A stretch of DNA of 64,000 nucleotides, taken from positions 1 to 64,000 of the forward strand of contig NZ_CAKD01000022.1 in assembly GCF_000297025.1 (NCBI RefSeq), in the 5' to 3' direction. Source of the DNA: Lactobacillus pasteurii DSM 23907 = CRBIP 24.76 (lineage in GTDB: Bacteria; Bacillota; Bacilli; Lactobacillales; Lactobacillaceae). Below, piece after piece: positions 24,834 to 33,875 of the stretch. The position numbers and the translations under genes are program-made. Position 1 is the stretch's first letter. The number at the start of each line of letters is the position of its first letter. The notes under the pieces were generated by a model, which saw only the letters and a list, made by a program, of their open reading frames with translations, was not told where the DNA came from and searched no databases.

Positions 24834-25547
24834 TTATCTAACTAATTTATCCCAAATAACAACCTTTCCGCTAGCTAAAGACTTAGGTACGTCAATGATC
24901 CGCTGATTGCTGGATCCTCTAAATTGCAAGGTTAGGTCTTTTTTGCTTTCCAAAAATCTTCCATCAACCAAAATATCGATCTTCGAGAGCATTTCTAACT
25001 TGTCGGGCGTCTCTTTTTGAAGTTCATCCCAGGTATAACCTGACCAAGACCAGATGTCTTTACTGTGACCAAACTCCTTGCGAATTCGATCGATCACGCG
25101 CAAGCAGACACTGGTATTAAGAAATGGTTCCCCACCTAGCAAGGTCAAGCCTTGTACATAAGGCTGAGCCAGGTCTTTCATAATCTGGTCTTCTAATTCT
25201 TGGGTAAACGGTACGCCATAATTGAAGTTCTGCGCTGCTAAATTGTAGCATCCCGGACAATCAAACAAGCAACCTGAAACATATAAAGAGCAGCGAACCC
25301 CTTCCCCATCAACAAAGTTAAAGGGCTTGTAATCAGCAATCTTGTGCAAGCTGTACTTTTCATCAGTCCATTCGCCTGGCTTAGGATTTTTAGGCAGACG
25401 CTTTTGCCGAAGCAACTTCTTAGCATGTTCAACTTGCGGACGATACAAATTAGAATCAACAAACATCGTATCGCCATCGATGTTGACTTTGATCAAGCTA
25501 GATCTGACGTCTGGCCCCTCTTGATTGTTCTGATCTTTTGATGGCAT
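24834..25547 (-). CDS. nrdG: Anaerobic ribonucleotide reductase activating protein NrdG
   Basis: A 237-residue radical-SAM enzyme that makes the glycyl radical on NrdD. The 4Fe-4S cluster motif Cx3Cx2C is in SGCLFDCPGCYN (about residues 91-102), and LTLLGGEPFLN is the SAM-contacting GGE block. It is longer than the E. coli enzyme (154) because of an N-terminal extension of about 60 residues, as in other lactobacilli. Its ATG overlaps the nrdD stop by one base (TAATG), so translation is coupled. It functions only without oxygen and supplies dNTPs during anaerobic growth. Confidence 0.95.
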   Translation of the reverse strand: MPSKDQNNQEGPDVRSSLIKVNIDGDTMFVDSNLYRPQVEHAKKLLRQKRLPKNPKPGEWTDEKYSLHKIADYKPFNFVDGEGVRCSLYVSGCLFDCPGCYNLAAQNFNYGVPFTQELEDQIMKDLAQPYVQGLTLLGGEPFLNTSVCLRVIDRIRKEFGHSKDIWSWSGYTWDELQKETPDKLEMLSKIDILVDGRFLESKKDLTLQFRGSSNQRIIDVPKSLASGKVVIWDKLVR

Positions 25548-27754
25548 TAGTAAGCCTCATTCTTTCTAATTTCTTGGCTAGCCATGCGACTTTCAAGGCC
25601 TGAATTCATGTGCTTTACCCGGTGGGTAATTTCTTCATGACGGCCATGAACCATTGGACGGCGCAAAGGATTACCTAAATAGCCACAAGTTCTCTTGACA
25701 CAGTCACAAGTCTTAGGGTCGTGATTGCCGCATTGTGGACATTCAAAGCCCTTGGCTGTTGCCTTAAATTCGCCGGCAAAACCGCACTTGTAACACTTGT
25801 CAATTGGCGTGTTAGTTCCCAAATAGCCAACTTGATCGTAAGCCCAGTCCCAAACAGCCTCTAGAGCCGCTGGATTTTGCTTAAGGTTTGGATATTCGCA
25901 GTAGTGAATAAAGCCACCAGCAGCATATTTTGGATAATCCTTTTCAAAGAGCAACTTCTCAAATGGAGTTGGGTGCTTGCGTACGTCGTAGTGGAAGGAA
26001 TTAGTGTAGTATTCCTTGTCAGTAATGTCCTTTACCTTGCCAAATTTTTGTAAGTCCAAACGGCAGAAACGGTCAGTCAAACTTTCACTTGGGGTTGAAT
26101 ATACGCTGTAATGATAGTGGTTAGGATCTTCTTGTTCCCACTTCTTGCATAAGTTGTACATGCGCTTGACGATTTCCAAGGTGAAGTCATGAGCTTCTTG
26201 GTTATCTTCCCAATCAGAACCATAAAAGACAGTTCCAACTTCGTATAAGCCGATATAGCCCAAGGAAACAGTTGCACGGCCATCTTTGAACAAGTCGTTG
26301 ACATTGCCATCTTCGCCTAAACGCTTGCCAAAGGCACCATTTTGGTACAAGATTGGCGCATTGAGCGGCGTAGCTTCAGTAGCACGGTGAGCCTTGAAAG
26401 CCAAAGCTTCATGCGCAGTCTTCATTCTTAAGTTGAAAATTTTCCAGAAGAGGTCCTTGTCACCGCGACTTTCCATAGCAATTCTTGGCAAGTTGACGGT
26501 CACAACGCCCAAGTTCATTCTACCTGAGTTAACTTCTCTTCCTTGCGCATCCTTCCAGCCTTGCAAGAATGATCGACAACCCATTGGACACTTGAACGAA
26601 CCAGTCAATTCCACGATCTTGTCATACATCAAGACGTCTGGATACATCCGCTTAGTTGAACATTCAACAGCTAATTGCTTGATGTCATAGTTAGGATCGC
26701 CTGGGTGCAAGTTTAAGCCGCGCTTGATGGTAAATAGCAATTTAGGGAAAATTGCCGTCCGATGGTCCTTGCCTAAACCCTTGATTCTAATCTTCAAGAT
26801 ATCTTTTTGGATTTCGCGTTCAATCCATGAAGTACCTAGGCCAAATCCTAATGAAGTAAATGGCGTTTGACCTTGGCTAGAGAACATGGTGTTGATCTCA
26901 TATTCAAGGCTTTGCATTGCATCATAGATGTCCTTTTTGGTCCGCTTTTTGGCAAAAGCATCAGCCTTTTCTTCATCATCGATTAATTCACGGGCATCAG
27001 CCAAATGCTTTTCGTAGCTCTTTTGGGCAAATGGTGCTAAGACCTGGTCAGCACGGTCAAATGAACAACCACCGTATTGGCTAGAAGCAACATTGGCAAT
27101 AATTTGCGAAACTTGACTAGTTGCAACGCCAATTGAATTAGGACTTTCCATAAAAGCATTTCCAATCTTGAAACCATTGGTCAACATTTCTTCAAAGTCG
27201 ATCAAGCAGCAGTTAGTCATTGGCGAAAGTGGCGTATAGTCTAAATCGTGCCAGTGAATATCACCGCGGAGGTGGGCTTTAGCAATATGTTCAGGCATCA
27301 TGGTCAAGCCAACGGTCTTGCCGACAGTTCCGGCAGTCAAATCACGCTGAGTTGAAAAGACATCGCTATCTTTGTTGGCATTTTCGTTAACAATGGTTGG
27401 GTCCTTATGGATCATTCTTTGCAAACGAGCTTGCGTATTGATCTCATTTTGCCAATTTTCTTCGTCTTTTTCGCGGTAAGCAAGGTATGCTTCTGCTTCA
27501 TCATCAAAACCTAAGGCTTGCAAACTTTCATAGAAAGTCTGAAAAACATCGGCAGCCTTAACGCTAGAATCACTATCTAAGCGACAAAAAATTTCGTCAA
27601 GGACAGCCTCGCGTTCAAATTCAGGTATCTGCAGTGCCTTAATAATATTTTCTAATTTAAAAATTTCAAATGGATATTCTGTCCCATCGCGCTTAACAAA
27701 AGTCTTAGGGATGGGGGCGTTTTTTAAAGTCATATTCAAGTCTTGGGCTAGCAT
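25547..27754 (-). CDS. nrdD: Anaerobic ribonucleoside-triphosphate reductase NrdD
   Basis: A 735-residue class III ribonucleotide reductase. It has an N-terminal ATP-cone (KRDGTEYPFEIFKLENIIKA), a central barrel, two CxxC pairs that bind zinc (CYKCGFAGEF and FECPQCGNHD) and the C-terminal glycyl radical motif RTCGYLGNPLRRP followed by HEEITHRVKHM. It reduces NTPs to dNTPs with a glycyl radical made by NrdG. AGGAGTGAG before the ATG sets the start. It is first in nrdDG, and two NrdR-like boxes 32 bases apart lie 43-90 bases upstream. Confidence 0.97.
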   Translation of the reverse strand: MLAQDLNMTLKNAPIPKTFVKRDGTEYPFEIFKLENIIKALQIPEFEREAVLDEIFCRLDSDSSVKAADVFQTFYESLQALGFDDEAEAYLAYREKDEENWQNEINTQARLQRMIHKDPTIVNENANKDSDVFSTQRDLTAGTVGKTVGLTMMPEHIAKAHLRGDIHWHDLDYTPLSPMTNCCLIDFEEMLTNGFKIGNAFMESPNSIGVATSQVSQIIANVASSQYGGCSFDRADQVLAPFAQKSYEKHLADARELIDDEEKADAFAKKRTKKDIYDAMQSLEYEINTMFSSQGQTPFTSLGFGLGTSWIEREIQKDILKIRIKGLGKDHRTAIFPKLLFTIKRGLNLHPGDPNYDIKQLAVECSTKRMYPDVLMYDKIVELTGSFKCPMGCRSFLQGWKDAQGREVNSGRMNLGVVTVNLPRIAMESRGDKDLFWKIFNLRMKTAHEALAFKAHRATEATPLNAPILYQNGAFGKRLGEDGNVNDLFKDGRATVSLGYIGLYEVGTVFYGSDWEDNQEAHDFTLEIVKRMYNLCKKWEQEDPNHYHYSVYSTPSESLTDRFCRLDLQKFGKVKDITDKEYYTNSFHYDVRKHPTPFEKLLFEKDYPKYAAGGFIHYCEYPNLKQNPAALEAVWDWAYDQVGYLGTNTPIDKCYKCGFAGEFKATAKGFECPQCGNHDPKTCDCVKRTCGYLGNPLRRPMVHGRHEEITHRVKHMNSGLESRMASQEIRKNEAY

Positions 27755-27796
27755 TTTGTCTCACTCCTAAATCTCTTGCTTCAATCTTACCACAAA

Positions 27797-27844
27797 GCAC
27801 AAGATATTGTATTCTATACAAACCCTGTAATCATTATGTTGTAT
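27797..27844 (-). promoter_or_regulatory. Two NrdR-like boxes upstream of nrdD
   Basis: GCACAAGATATTGTAT (27797-27812) agrees with the NrdR consensus ACACWATATATWGTGT at 13 of 16 positions. AATCATTATGTTGTAT (27829-27844) agrees at 11 of 16. They start 32 bases apart, which is the usual three-turn spacing of paired NrdR boxes. NrdR binds them with dATP/ATP to repress reductase genes. The individual matches are imperfect; the spacing is the main support. Confidence 0.55.
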
Positions 27845-27954
27845 ATGGTAAATCGGGATCAGACAAGCATTCAATGGATGAAAAATTTTTTGAATTTGAA
27901 CTAGCGAAATTTTTTAAAGTATAATGTTATCAAAACACAAGGGAGAAGATTACT

Positions 27955-28728
27955 TTGAAGAAAATCGCAATCATCGGCGTTGGTCACATGGGCGGAGCGA
28001 TCCTCACTGGCCTAGCCAAGACTAAGAAATATCAATTACTCGCAGAAAACCATGTCAACAAGCGCGTTAGTCAGCTAACTGACAAGTATAACTGCCAGCT
28101 AGTTTATTCAATATCAGATTTAGCCAAGCTAATACCAGATCTTGTGGTCATCACTACGCCAGCTGCCGCTACCATGGAAATTGTCCAGAAGTTGACTATT
28201 TTAAATAAAGACACAATTATCGTCTCAGCAGCTGCTGGCCATAGTTTAAAGGATTACCAAGCAAAGCTTGCCGGCTACCAAATTGCTCGCTGCATCCCTA
28301 ACATTCCAGTCAGCGTCAATAGCGGTCTTACCGGAATTTACTATCCTGATGACCTTGCCCCCGCTGCTAAAGACTTCATCAATGAGGTCTTCCATGACCT
28401 TGGCGAAGTAGTCGAAGTAGCAGAAGAACAGTTGTCGATTGTTGGCACGATTGCCGGCTGCGGACCAGCCTTTGTCGATGTCTTCATGGATGCTTTAGCT
28501 GACAGCGGCGTTTTGAACGGTTTAGCACGCGAATTAGCTAACCAAATTGCAGCTGGTATGGTTAAAGGGGCAGCCCAACTGGCTTTAGATAGTCACTTGC
28601 ATCCTGCTCTATTAAAAGATCAAGTCTGCTCACCTGGCGGCACTACGATCAAGGGTGTTACCAGTTTAGAAGAAAACGGCTTTCGTCATGCCGTCATTGA
28701 AGCAGTTAATGCAGCCAACCAAAATTAA
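27955..28728 (+). CDS. proC: Pyrroline-5-carboxylate reductase
   Basis: A 257-residue NAD(P)H enzyme that reduces pyrroline-5-carboxylate to proline. The Rossmann motif IGVGHMGGAIL is at residues 6-16. The active-site region VGTIAGCGPAFVDVFMDALA is near 165, and the C-terminal CSPGGTTIKG (about 223) is a family signature. The start is TTG at 27955 with GGGAGAAG upstream; there is no ATG in the right place and the Rossmann strand would be lost with a later start. It is monocistronic with a terminator shared with the converging reductase gene. Confidence 0.93.
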   Translation: MKKIAIIGVGHMGGAILTGLAKTKKYQLLAENHVNKRVSQLTDKYNCQLVYSISDLAKLIPDLVVITTPAAATMEIVQKLTILNKDTIIVSAAAGHSLKDYQAKLAGYQIARCIPNIPVSVNSGLTGIYYPDDLAPAAKDFINEVFHDLGEVVEVAEEQLSIVGTIAGCGPAFVDVFMDALADSGVLNGLARELANQIAAGMVKGAAQLALDSHLHPALLKDQVCSPGGTTIKGVTSLEENGFRHAVIEAVNAANQN

Positions 28729-28736
28729 ACAAAATA

Positions 28737-28772
28737 AATAAGCTACCGCCCTTTTTAAGCGATAGCTTATTA
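28737..28772. terminator. Bidirectional terminator between proC and the aldo/keto reductase
   Basis: AATAAGCTA-c-CGC pairs with GCG-a-TAGCTTATT around a short loop, with T-rich ends on both strands. Confidence 0.85.
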
Positions 28773-28780
28773 TTTTTGTC

Positions 28781-29644
28781 TTATAACTTGCCGCCATAAA
28801 CTGGGAAAATTCGACCCTCGCCGTAGTCTTTGATCTTTTCGACGTGTTTCAAAATTTCCATGTCTTCATCAGAAATCTCAAAGTCTAATTCACCATTAGC
28901 CTTCATGTGGTCAGGGTTTGCCGTCTTAGGCAAAGTAATCATGCCCAGTTGCAAATCATACTTGATGCAAAGTTGTGGCACGCTAACACCATATTTTTGC
29001 GCTGTTTTGACAATAACTGGATTATCCAAGTTTGCCCCGTGAGCAACTGGAGAATATGCTTCTAGAGCAATATCGTGCTTTTGGCAGTAATCAATTAAAT
29101 CTAGTGGGGTATTAGAAATGTGACACAAGATCTGGTTGACCGTTGGCTTAATTTCGCAATCTGCCAAAATATTGTCCAAATCTTCTGCCAGGAAATTAGA
29201 TACGCCAATTGCACGAAGCTTGCCTGCCTTGTAGGCATCTTCCATTGCTCGCCAAACTTCCTTATTTTCTTCAAAGTAGCGGTTGTCTGATTGATTTACT
29301 TCCTTCCAAGGTTGAGGTGAGTGAATGATCATTAAGTCAATGTAATCAAGGCCTAACTTGGCCAAAGATTCATCAATTGACTTAGCAGCTGATTCATAAG
29401 TCTTATTTTCAGCAGCTACCTTAGTGGTAATGAAATAGTCCTGACGCTTAAGAGAAGTTTCTTTCAAGGCCTGACCAATGCCACTTTCGTTGCCATAGGC
29501 TTGAGCGGTATCAATATGACGATAACCCAAATCCAAAGCCGTCAAAACTGCCTTTGCTACATGATCATTGTCAATTAGCCAAGTTCCTAAAGCAAGTTGT
29601 GGAACAACAACGCCGTTAGTCAAAGTTATAGTTTTATCGTACAT
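28781..29644 (-). CDS. Aldo/keto reductase (2,5-diketogluconate reductase-like)
   Basis: A 287-residue NADPH-dependent reductase. Catalytic Asp and Tyr are in HIDTAQAYGNE (about residues 45-55), Lys in FITTKVAAENK (about 78) and His in DLMIIHSPQPW (about 112). The cofactor loops IGVSNFLAEDL and LPKTANPDHM are present. It is diverged from the 5311-6135 reductase: they share the fold and tetrad but differ throughout, so they are not recent duplicates. The substrate is unknown. Monocistronic; the downstream terminator is shared with proC. Confidence 0.9.
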   Translation of the reverse strand: MYDKTITLTNGVVVPQLALGTWLIDNDHVAKAVLTALDLGYRHIDTAQAYGNESGIGQALKETSLKRQDYFITTKVAAENKTYESAAKSIDESLAKLGLDYIDLMIIHSPQPWKEVNQSDNRYFEENKEVWRAMEDAYKAGKLRAIGVSNFLAEDLDNILADCEIKPTVNQILCHISNTPLDLIDYCQKHDIALEAYSPVAHGANLDNPVIVKTAQKYGVSVPQLCIKYDLQLGMITLPKTANPDHMKANGELDFEISDEDMEILKHVEKIKDYGEGRIFPVYGGKL

Positions 29645-29742
29645 ATAATTTTCCTTCCTAAATCTAATATACCTAGATCATAGCGCAAAGAAATTATAAT
29701 AAAAAATATTTATCACTTATTGATATTCATAAGCGATTGTAA

Positions 29743-30552
29743 TTAATAAACCCGACTAGTTCCCGTCTGATAGTTGAGCTTTACCCCGTCTTGCACATTG
29801 AAGATGTAGACATTGAACTTGATAGCGTTAGAGCCAACTGACCAAGCTTCCATCTGCACGCCCCTAGCAAGCAATTCATTACCTTTAAAGATTGGACTGA
29901 CCCGGTATCTGACATAGTGTTTGCTGGATGAGCGCAAGTAAGCTGCCACTTCGTTTTCATAGCGGAGCATCCCTGGATCATTCAATTGTCTAGTTCCAGT
30001 CATCAGATTGCGGATGTTGTTATTCTGACCAGTTAATTGATAGCCGATCAAATGGCAGCGATTGTATAGCCAGCCACTAGCAATCCGCTTATTGTGCCAA
30101 CCAGTTGGATTGATGTATAGATTCTCACGTCTAGCTGATGGCATGAGGCGATTGTTAAGCATGGCATTAGCTGGAGTTACCCGGTTCAAATAATCTAGCT
30201 CGCCATATTTTTGCCAAGCGCCACGGCTCAAACTCATCTGACTTGCTGAAAAACTAGGCTTGTTCTTGTTGACCATCACCACGTCTTGTCCGCTGTAGTT
30301 TAGGCTTGCTAATTTAGAGCGACTAGCTGATTCAACCACATGTTTGCCAGTTGCAATGCCTAGTTGTTTTTTTAGGGCTGCAATTTTTTGATCTAAAATC
30401 TTGATCCGAGCCTGCGTTGCCCGATTTTCGCGTTCAATATTTTCAGCTTGGGCAATTTCGCTTTTAGTGTCTGCTTTGACTGGCGTAGCAAAACTGCCAA
30501 TTAAAGTTACTCCTAGCAAAATACTACTGGTAAATTTAATCCACTTCTTCAT
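29743..30552 (-). CDS. Secreted DNA/RNA non-specific endonuclease (EndA-like)
   Basis: A 269-residue secreted nuclease. The signal peptide ends FATPVKADT (about residue 28). A short coiled coil follows (IERENRATQARIKILDQKIA), then the bba-metal nuclease domain. The catalytic block reads LYNRCHLIGYQL (about 172-183), where classical members have DRGH, and the metal-binding Asn lies in QNNNIRNLMTGTRQLN. The family cleaves extracellular DNA and, in streptococci, serves DNA uptake. The ATG overlaps the stop of the preceding secreted protein by one base (TAATG), so they form an operon. Roles in nutrient scavenging, biofilm DNA or DNA uptake are all possible. Confidence 0.85.
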   Translation of the reverse strand: MKKWIKFTSSILLGVTLIGSFATPVKADTKSEIAQAENIERENRATQARIKILDQKIAALKKQLGIATGKHVVESASRSKLASLNYSGQDVVMVNKNKPSFSASQMSLSRGAWQKYGELDYLNRVTPANAMLNNRLMPSARRENLYINPTGWHNKRIASGWLYNRCHLIGYQLTGQNNNIRNLMTGTRQLNDPGMLRYENEVAAYLRSSSKHYVRYRVSPIFKGNELLARGVQMEAWSVGSNAIKFNVYIFNVQDGVKLNYQTGTSRVY

Positions 30553-30974
30553 TATCTCTTCGCCTTCCGATAACCTGCTGCAATTGCTTCTTTTTCAGAA
30601 TTGAAGTAAATGGCGTTAGTTGAATTCATTCGATAGCCACTTTGACCTGGAACATGGTAGATCTTTGATCTGATATTGCCAACGATCTTGCCAGTGTTTG
30701 CGGTGTTGATCTTGCCACTTGGAGTAGCTTTGGTTGTCTTCTTAACAACCTTCTTGCGCTTTTTCTTAACGGTCTTTTTGACTTTGGTTGCTTTAGTCTT
30801 ATTTTTGACTTGAGCTAGCAGAGCTTCATATTCAACTTGCTTAGCCTGTTCAATCTTAGCTAATTTAGCCTGCTTAGCTTGATCATCTGATAAGCGAGAA
30901 GCTTGAACTTGACCAGTACTTGTCAGCAAAGTCAACCCTACTAAGGTTGCACTGATAAATTTCAATTTCTTCAT
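30552..30974 (-). CDS. Secreted basic protein with a sunset-type C-terminal motif
   Basis: A 140-residue protein. Residues 1-25 are a signal peptide (LKFISATLVGLTLLTSTGQVQA). A glutamine/lysine helix follows, then a very basic stretch of about 30 residues (KKTVKKKRKKVVKKTTKA) that could bind DNA or teichoic acid. The last 40 residues (GNIRSKIYHVPGQSGYRMNS, then YFNSEKEAIAAGYRKAKR) form the small motif often found at the end of surface nucleases and called sunset. AAGGA before ATG 30974 sets the start, 8 codons inside the longest frame. It is translationally coupled to the nuclease gene and may hold DNA for it. Confidence 0.75.
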   Translation of the reverse strand: MKKLKFISATLVGLTLLTSTGQVQASRLSDDQAKQAKLAKIEQAKQVEYEALLAQVKNKTKATKVKKTVKKKRKKVVKKTTKATPSGKINTANTGKIVGNIRSKIYHVPGQSGYRMNSTNAIYFNSEKEAIAAGYRKAKR

Positions 30975-31071
30975 AGTCTTATTCCTTGCCATATACATAA
31001 AATAATCCCCACATCTCTAGTCTACACCTATCCCATAGCTAGTTCCATGGCTATTTTTAATAAAATTATCA

Positions 31072-31083
31072 CACTATATAGTG
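31072..31083. promoter_or_regulatory. Palindrome CACTATATAGTG between the nuclease operon and the LysR gene
   Basis: A perfect 12-bp palindrome in the 243-base gap between the divergent nuclease operon (start 30974) and the LysR-type regulator (start 31218). It is near the nuclease side, where GATAAT follows on the minus strand and could be a -10. An operator is plausible; no regulator is assigned. Confidence 0.4.
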
Positions 31084-31217
31084 AAATACTTTATTGAATG
31101 CGTTTTGTTTTTCTAAATATACAAAATAGGTTAAAATATTATTATGTGAGGTTTTTCCTAAGCTAATCTGCTGGAAATTGTAAGCTATACTTAGCCCTAT
31201 TAGAAAGGACTTTAGCA

Positions 31218-32102
31218 ATGGATATCAGACAACTTAATTACTTTTTGACGATTGCAGATATGCAAAATTATTCGCATGCCGCAAAGATTCTTTACGTCTC
31301 TCAGCCTGCCTTAAAGCAAAATATTTCTAAGATGGAAGAAGAGTTGCACACCCAGCTCTTCATCTACAATAATCACCATTTGCAACTAACTAAGACTGGC
31401 CAAGAGCTTTATGATCGCGCTAAGCCACTTGTTAAAGAATTCAATCAACTAATTGACGACTTCAAGAATCAAGACAGGACGGTCAAAACTCCCCTATATA
31501 TTGGGGTAACTTTTTTGACTATGCTTGAATATATGGATCAGATCTCGCGCTTTATCCGCCGCAATCAGCAAGTTGACGTTCACTTTATTCAAGAAGGTTC
31601 AATTAAGCTCCAGCACGATCTAGTTGACGGAAAAATAGACGTTGCCCTGCTATCATTTCCGCAATTTGAACAAGATATTATTATCGACCCGTTAGCTGAT
31701 GAATCTGAAGGCTACACCGCCTATGTCGTTGCACCAAAAAGCCATCCCTTAGCCGGATATAAGGAGCTATCTTTCAAAGATCTCAAAAACAGCAATATTG
31801 TCAGCTTGTCAACCAACTTCGTCCTAGGAGAATTCGTGAAGCAAAATTGCGAAAAATATAACTACAGCCAGCAGGTAATCTTAGTCCATGATGACTTTGA
31901 ACTCATCTTGCACTCTTTAAACCAGCTAGACGCCATCAGTATCTTGCCTAAGGAATTGATGACTAATTCCACAGTCAAGGACTTAGCCTGGATTCCTTTA
32001 ACTGATAGCAAGAATACCTACCGCCACGGCATTGCTTATCGCAAAAAGCTATCACAAAACGCAAGCGTAATTCGGCAATTTATTGACCATATCAAAAATT
32101 AA
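31218..32102 (+). CDS. LysR-family transcriptional regulator
   Basis: A 294-residue regulator. The winged HTH (residues 1-60) reads MDIRQLNYFLTIADMQNYSH then AAKILYVSQPALKQNISKME, the LysR signature. The effector domain (about 90-290, from KTPLYIGVTFLTMLEYMDQI) is the two-lobed substrate-binding type. AGAAAGGAC before the ATG sets the start. LysR proteins usually control a divergent gene; here that is the secreted sunset/nuclease operon 243 bases away, so control of the nuclease is a reasonable guess, though not proven by a clear T-N11-A site. Confidence 0.9.
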   Translation: MDIRQLNYFLTIADMQNYSHAAKILYVSQPALKQNISKMEEELHTQLFIYNNHHLQLTKTGQELYDRAKPLVKEFNQLIDDFKNQDRTVKTPLYIGVTFLTMLEYMDQISRFIRRNQQVDVHFIQEGSIKLQHDLVDGKIDVALLSFPQFEQDIIIDPLADESEGYTAYVVAPKSHPLAGYKELSFKDLKNSNIVSLSTNFVLGEFVKQNCEKYNYSQQVILVHDDFELILHSLNQLDAISILPKELMTNSTVKDLAWIPLTDSKNTYRHGIAYRKKLSQNASVIRQFIDHIKN

Positions 32103-32110
32103 TCAAACAA

Positions 32111-32146
32111 AAAATCCCAAAGCTTCAACTTGGCTTTAGGATTTTT
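32111..32146. terminator. Bidirectional terminator between the LysR gene and the GW-type secreted protein
   Basis: AAAATCC-c-AAGC pairs with GCTT-ta-GGATTTTT, with T-rich ends on both strands. Confidence 0.8.
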
Positions 32147-32159
32147 ACGTGAATTAAAA

Positions 32160-33674
32160 CTAATTGCTGGCCTGCATCAATTCAGCTCTTTGAGCCATGT
32201 TGACGATCAATTGGCCATTCTTGATGGCAATACCTTCGAATTCACGCTTGGTATTGAACTTGTTCATACTGATGAAACTGCCATCTTCAGCCAACTTGAA
32301 GATGTGATCGTTAAAAGCAATGTAGAATACGCGATTTGCTTGATCATAAGTAAAGCCTTGAACTTGGGCACTATTAGTGATCAAGTCGTTAGCCGTTTGG
32401 CCCATTTGACTAGCAGTAAAGCTGTCGCCCAAACGGCTAATCTTCCAGAACTCGTATTTGTGTTTCTTAGAATTGTGGAACAAACCGATCATGGTGAAAT
32501 CGTCAACCACCGTTACATTATGGAAGTAACGTGGATATTTTGCCTTGCTGGCAGCTACCTTGAAGGTCCAAATCTTGTCGATCAACATATCGCTCTTTCT
32601 AATTCTCAAGATTTCATTTGACCAGCGGGGATTGCCAGCCTTGTTGTAGTTAGCTACCACATAAATATATTGGGTAGTTGAGCCAATTGCTTGACCGTGA
32701 CCTAGACGAATATAAGGACTAACCTTGATATTTTCAGAGTATTTCTTAAACTTGCTAAAGCTCAAATCATCAGTTGGGATGTATTGGGCATCGAACTTGC
32801 TGTCAAATGCGCTCAAGCGATATGAAGCAAGGTGGCCCCAGGCAAATGGTTGGTTGGCGTTGTTGCTAGTTGAATATAGAGAGGTCGTCATCCAACCATC
32901 GGCATAAGTCATCCCTTCAGGGATCAAGCCAACCTGTGTATCAGGCGAGCCAGCTAAGCTTAAGATATTTGGCTGAAAGAAGGCCGTCTTCAAAGTCATG
33001 CCACTTGTGCCAACATAAGTGTGGGCTTTCTTTTGAATTTTAAAACTTCCCCCTGTTCGCTTAACCCAAGTAGTTGAAGTTGGGCCAGCGTTAGTTTGAG
33101 CTGCAACGATTGGCTTAGCGATGCCTTCTTTTGAATTGCTTCTAACTGTCACATGGCTTTCTGCGCTGCGACCATTATATTGGTAAAGCACTCTAGTTGT
33201 ACCAGCAGTAGCTGAACTTACCGTAGGCTGAGAAATCCAAACCTTGTAGAGATCAACTACACTACCAGTCCGGTCAGTGACATAGTTGACCGCATCAGCA
33301 GTATTGTAGCCACGGTCGGCGCTATTTTTGACTAAGCTAACGCTCTTGACCACATTAATTTTGTTGCGCGCAAAAAAGTTCTGGTTCACCCAGCCAAGTC
33401 CGCGTCCATTAGCATATAAGTACCAGTAAGTACCATGCTTAGTTCTAACATAAGAGCGCGATTGCAAGTGCGCATATTTAAAAGGCGAAGTCGTCGTTAC
33501 CTTATGCTTGACGCCTTTTTTGGAAACTTTCTTATAGATATTGTAAGTCTTATTGCCAGCGATTTTGGTTTGCAAGCTAGTTGAAGTAGCTTGTACTTCT
33601 CGACTTGTCATCATTATTGCTAGTAGCGAGCTAGCAACTAAAAATGGCAAGGCTTGCTTGATCTTGATGCTCAA
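32160..33674 (-). CDS. Secreted GW/SH3-domain protein with a beta-propeller-like C-terminus
   Basis: A 504-residue secreted protein. The signal peptide ends near SREVQATS (about residue 30). Residues about 43-105 are a GW/SH3_8-type module (YNIYKKVSKKGVKHKVTTTS, YWYLYANGRGLGWVNQNFFA), which binds teichoic acid. Residues 110-185 are a bacterial Ig-like module (DAVNYVTDRTGSVVDLYKVW). The rest (about 215-504) is rich in strands with repeated aromatic edges and resembles a beta-propeller, as in the helveticin J group, but I see no diagnostic block and claim no bacteriocin role. Monocistronic. Wall-bound by charge rather than covalently. Confidence 0.7.
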   Translation of the reverse strand: MSIKIKQALPFLVASSLLAIMMTSREVQATSTSLQTKIAGNKTYNIYKKVSKKGVKHKVTTTSPFKYAHLQSRSYVRTKHGTYWYLYANGRGLGWVNQNFFARNKINVVKSVSLVKNSADRGYNTADAVNYVTDRTGSVVDLYKVWISQPTVSSATAGTTRVLYQYNGRSAESHVTVRSNSKEGIAKPIVAAQTNAGPTSTTWVKRTGGSFKIQKKAHTYVGTSGMTLKTAFFQPNILSLAGSPDTQVGLIPEGMTYADGWMTTSLYSTSNNANQPFAWGHLASYRLSAFDSKFDAQYIPTDDLSFSKFKKYSENIKVSPYIRLGHGQAIGSTTQYIYVVANYNKAGNPRWSNEILRIRKSDMLIDKIWTFKVAASKAKYPRYFHNVTVVDDFTMIGLFHNSKKHKYEFWKISRLGDSFTASQMGQTANDLITNSAQVQGFTYDQANRVFYIAFNDHIFKLAEDGSFISMNKFNTKREFEGIAIKNGQLIVNMAQRAELMQASN

Positions 33675-33713
33675 TTAATCTACCCCCATTTATATCAGTT
33701 CAATCTTCTCACT

Positions 33714-33742
33714 AAAAAGCGCCGTTTAACAACGGCCTTTTT
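33714..33742. terminator. Hairpin in the 5' region of the GW-protein gene
   Basis: AAAAAGCGCCGTT pairs with AACGGCCTTTTT around TAAC, with T-runs on both sides. It lies 40 bases upstream of the minus-strand ATG at 33674. With no gene ending here, it may be an attenuator in the leader of that gene, or an insulator against the HTH promoter region. Confidence 0.5.
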
Positions 33743-33875
33743 ACTTATACAATACGGGTCCACTTTAACACAGATAGGTAAAAATTTCCATTGACATTTG
33801 TGATTTCTTGTTTTTCTATTTTGATAGTTTTACATAATTTATATTATGAATATTATTTCAAATGAATAAAAATAT

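Noticed and set aside
32130-32621. A 163-codon plus-strand frame over the GW-type secreted protein
   Set aside because: It lies antisense to strong coding sequence and begins inside the LysR terminator.
32160-33674. Calling the GW-type secreted protein a helveticin J-type bacteriocin
   Set aside because: The C-terminal half has only a vague beta-propeller resemblance and none of the diagnostic blocks seen in the true fragment at 6168-6543.
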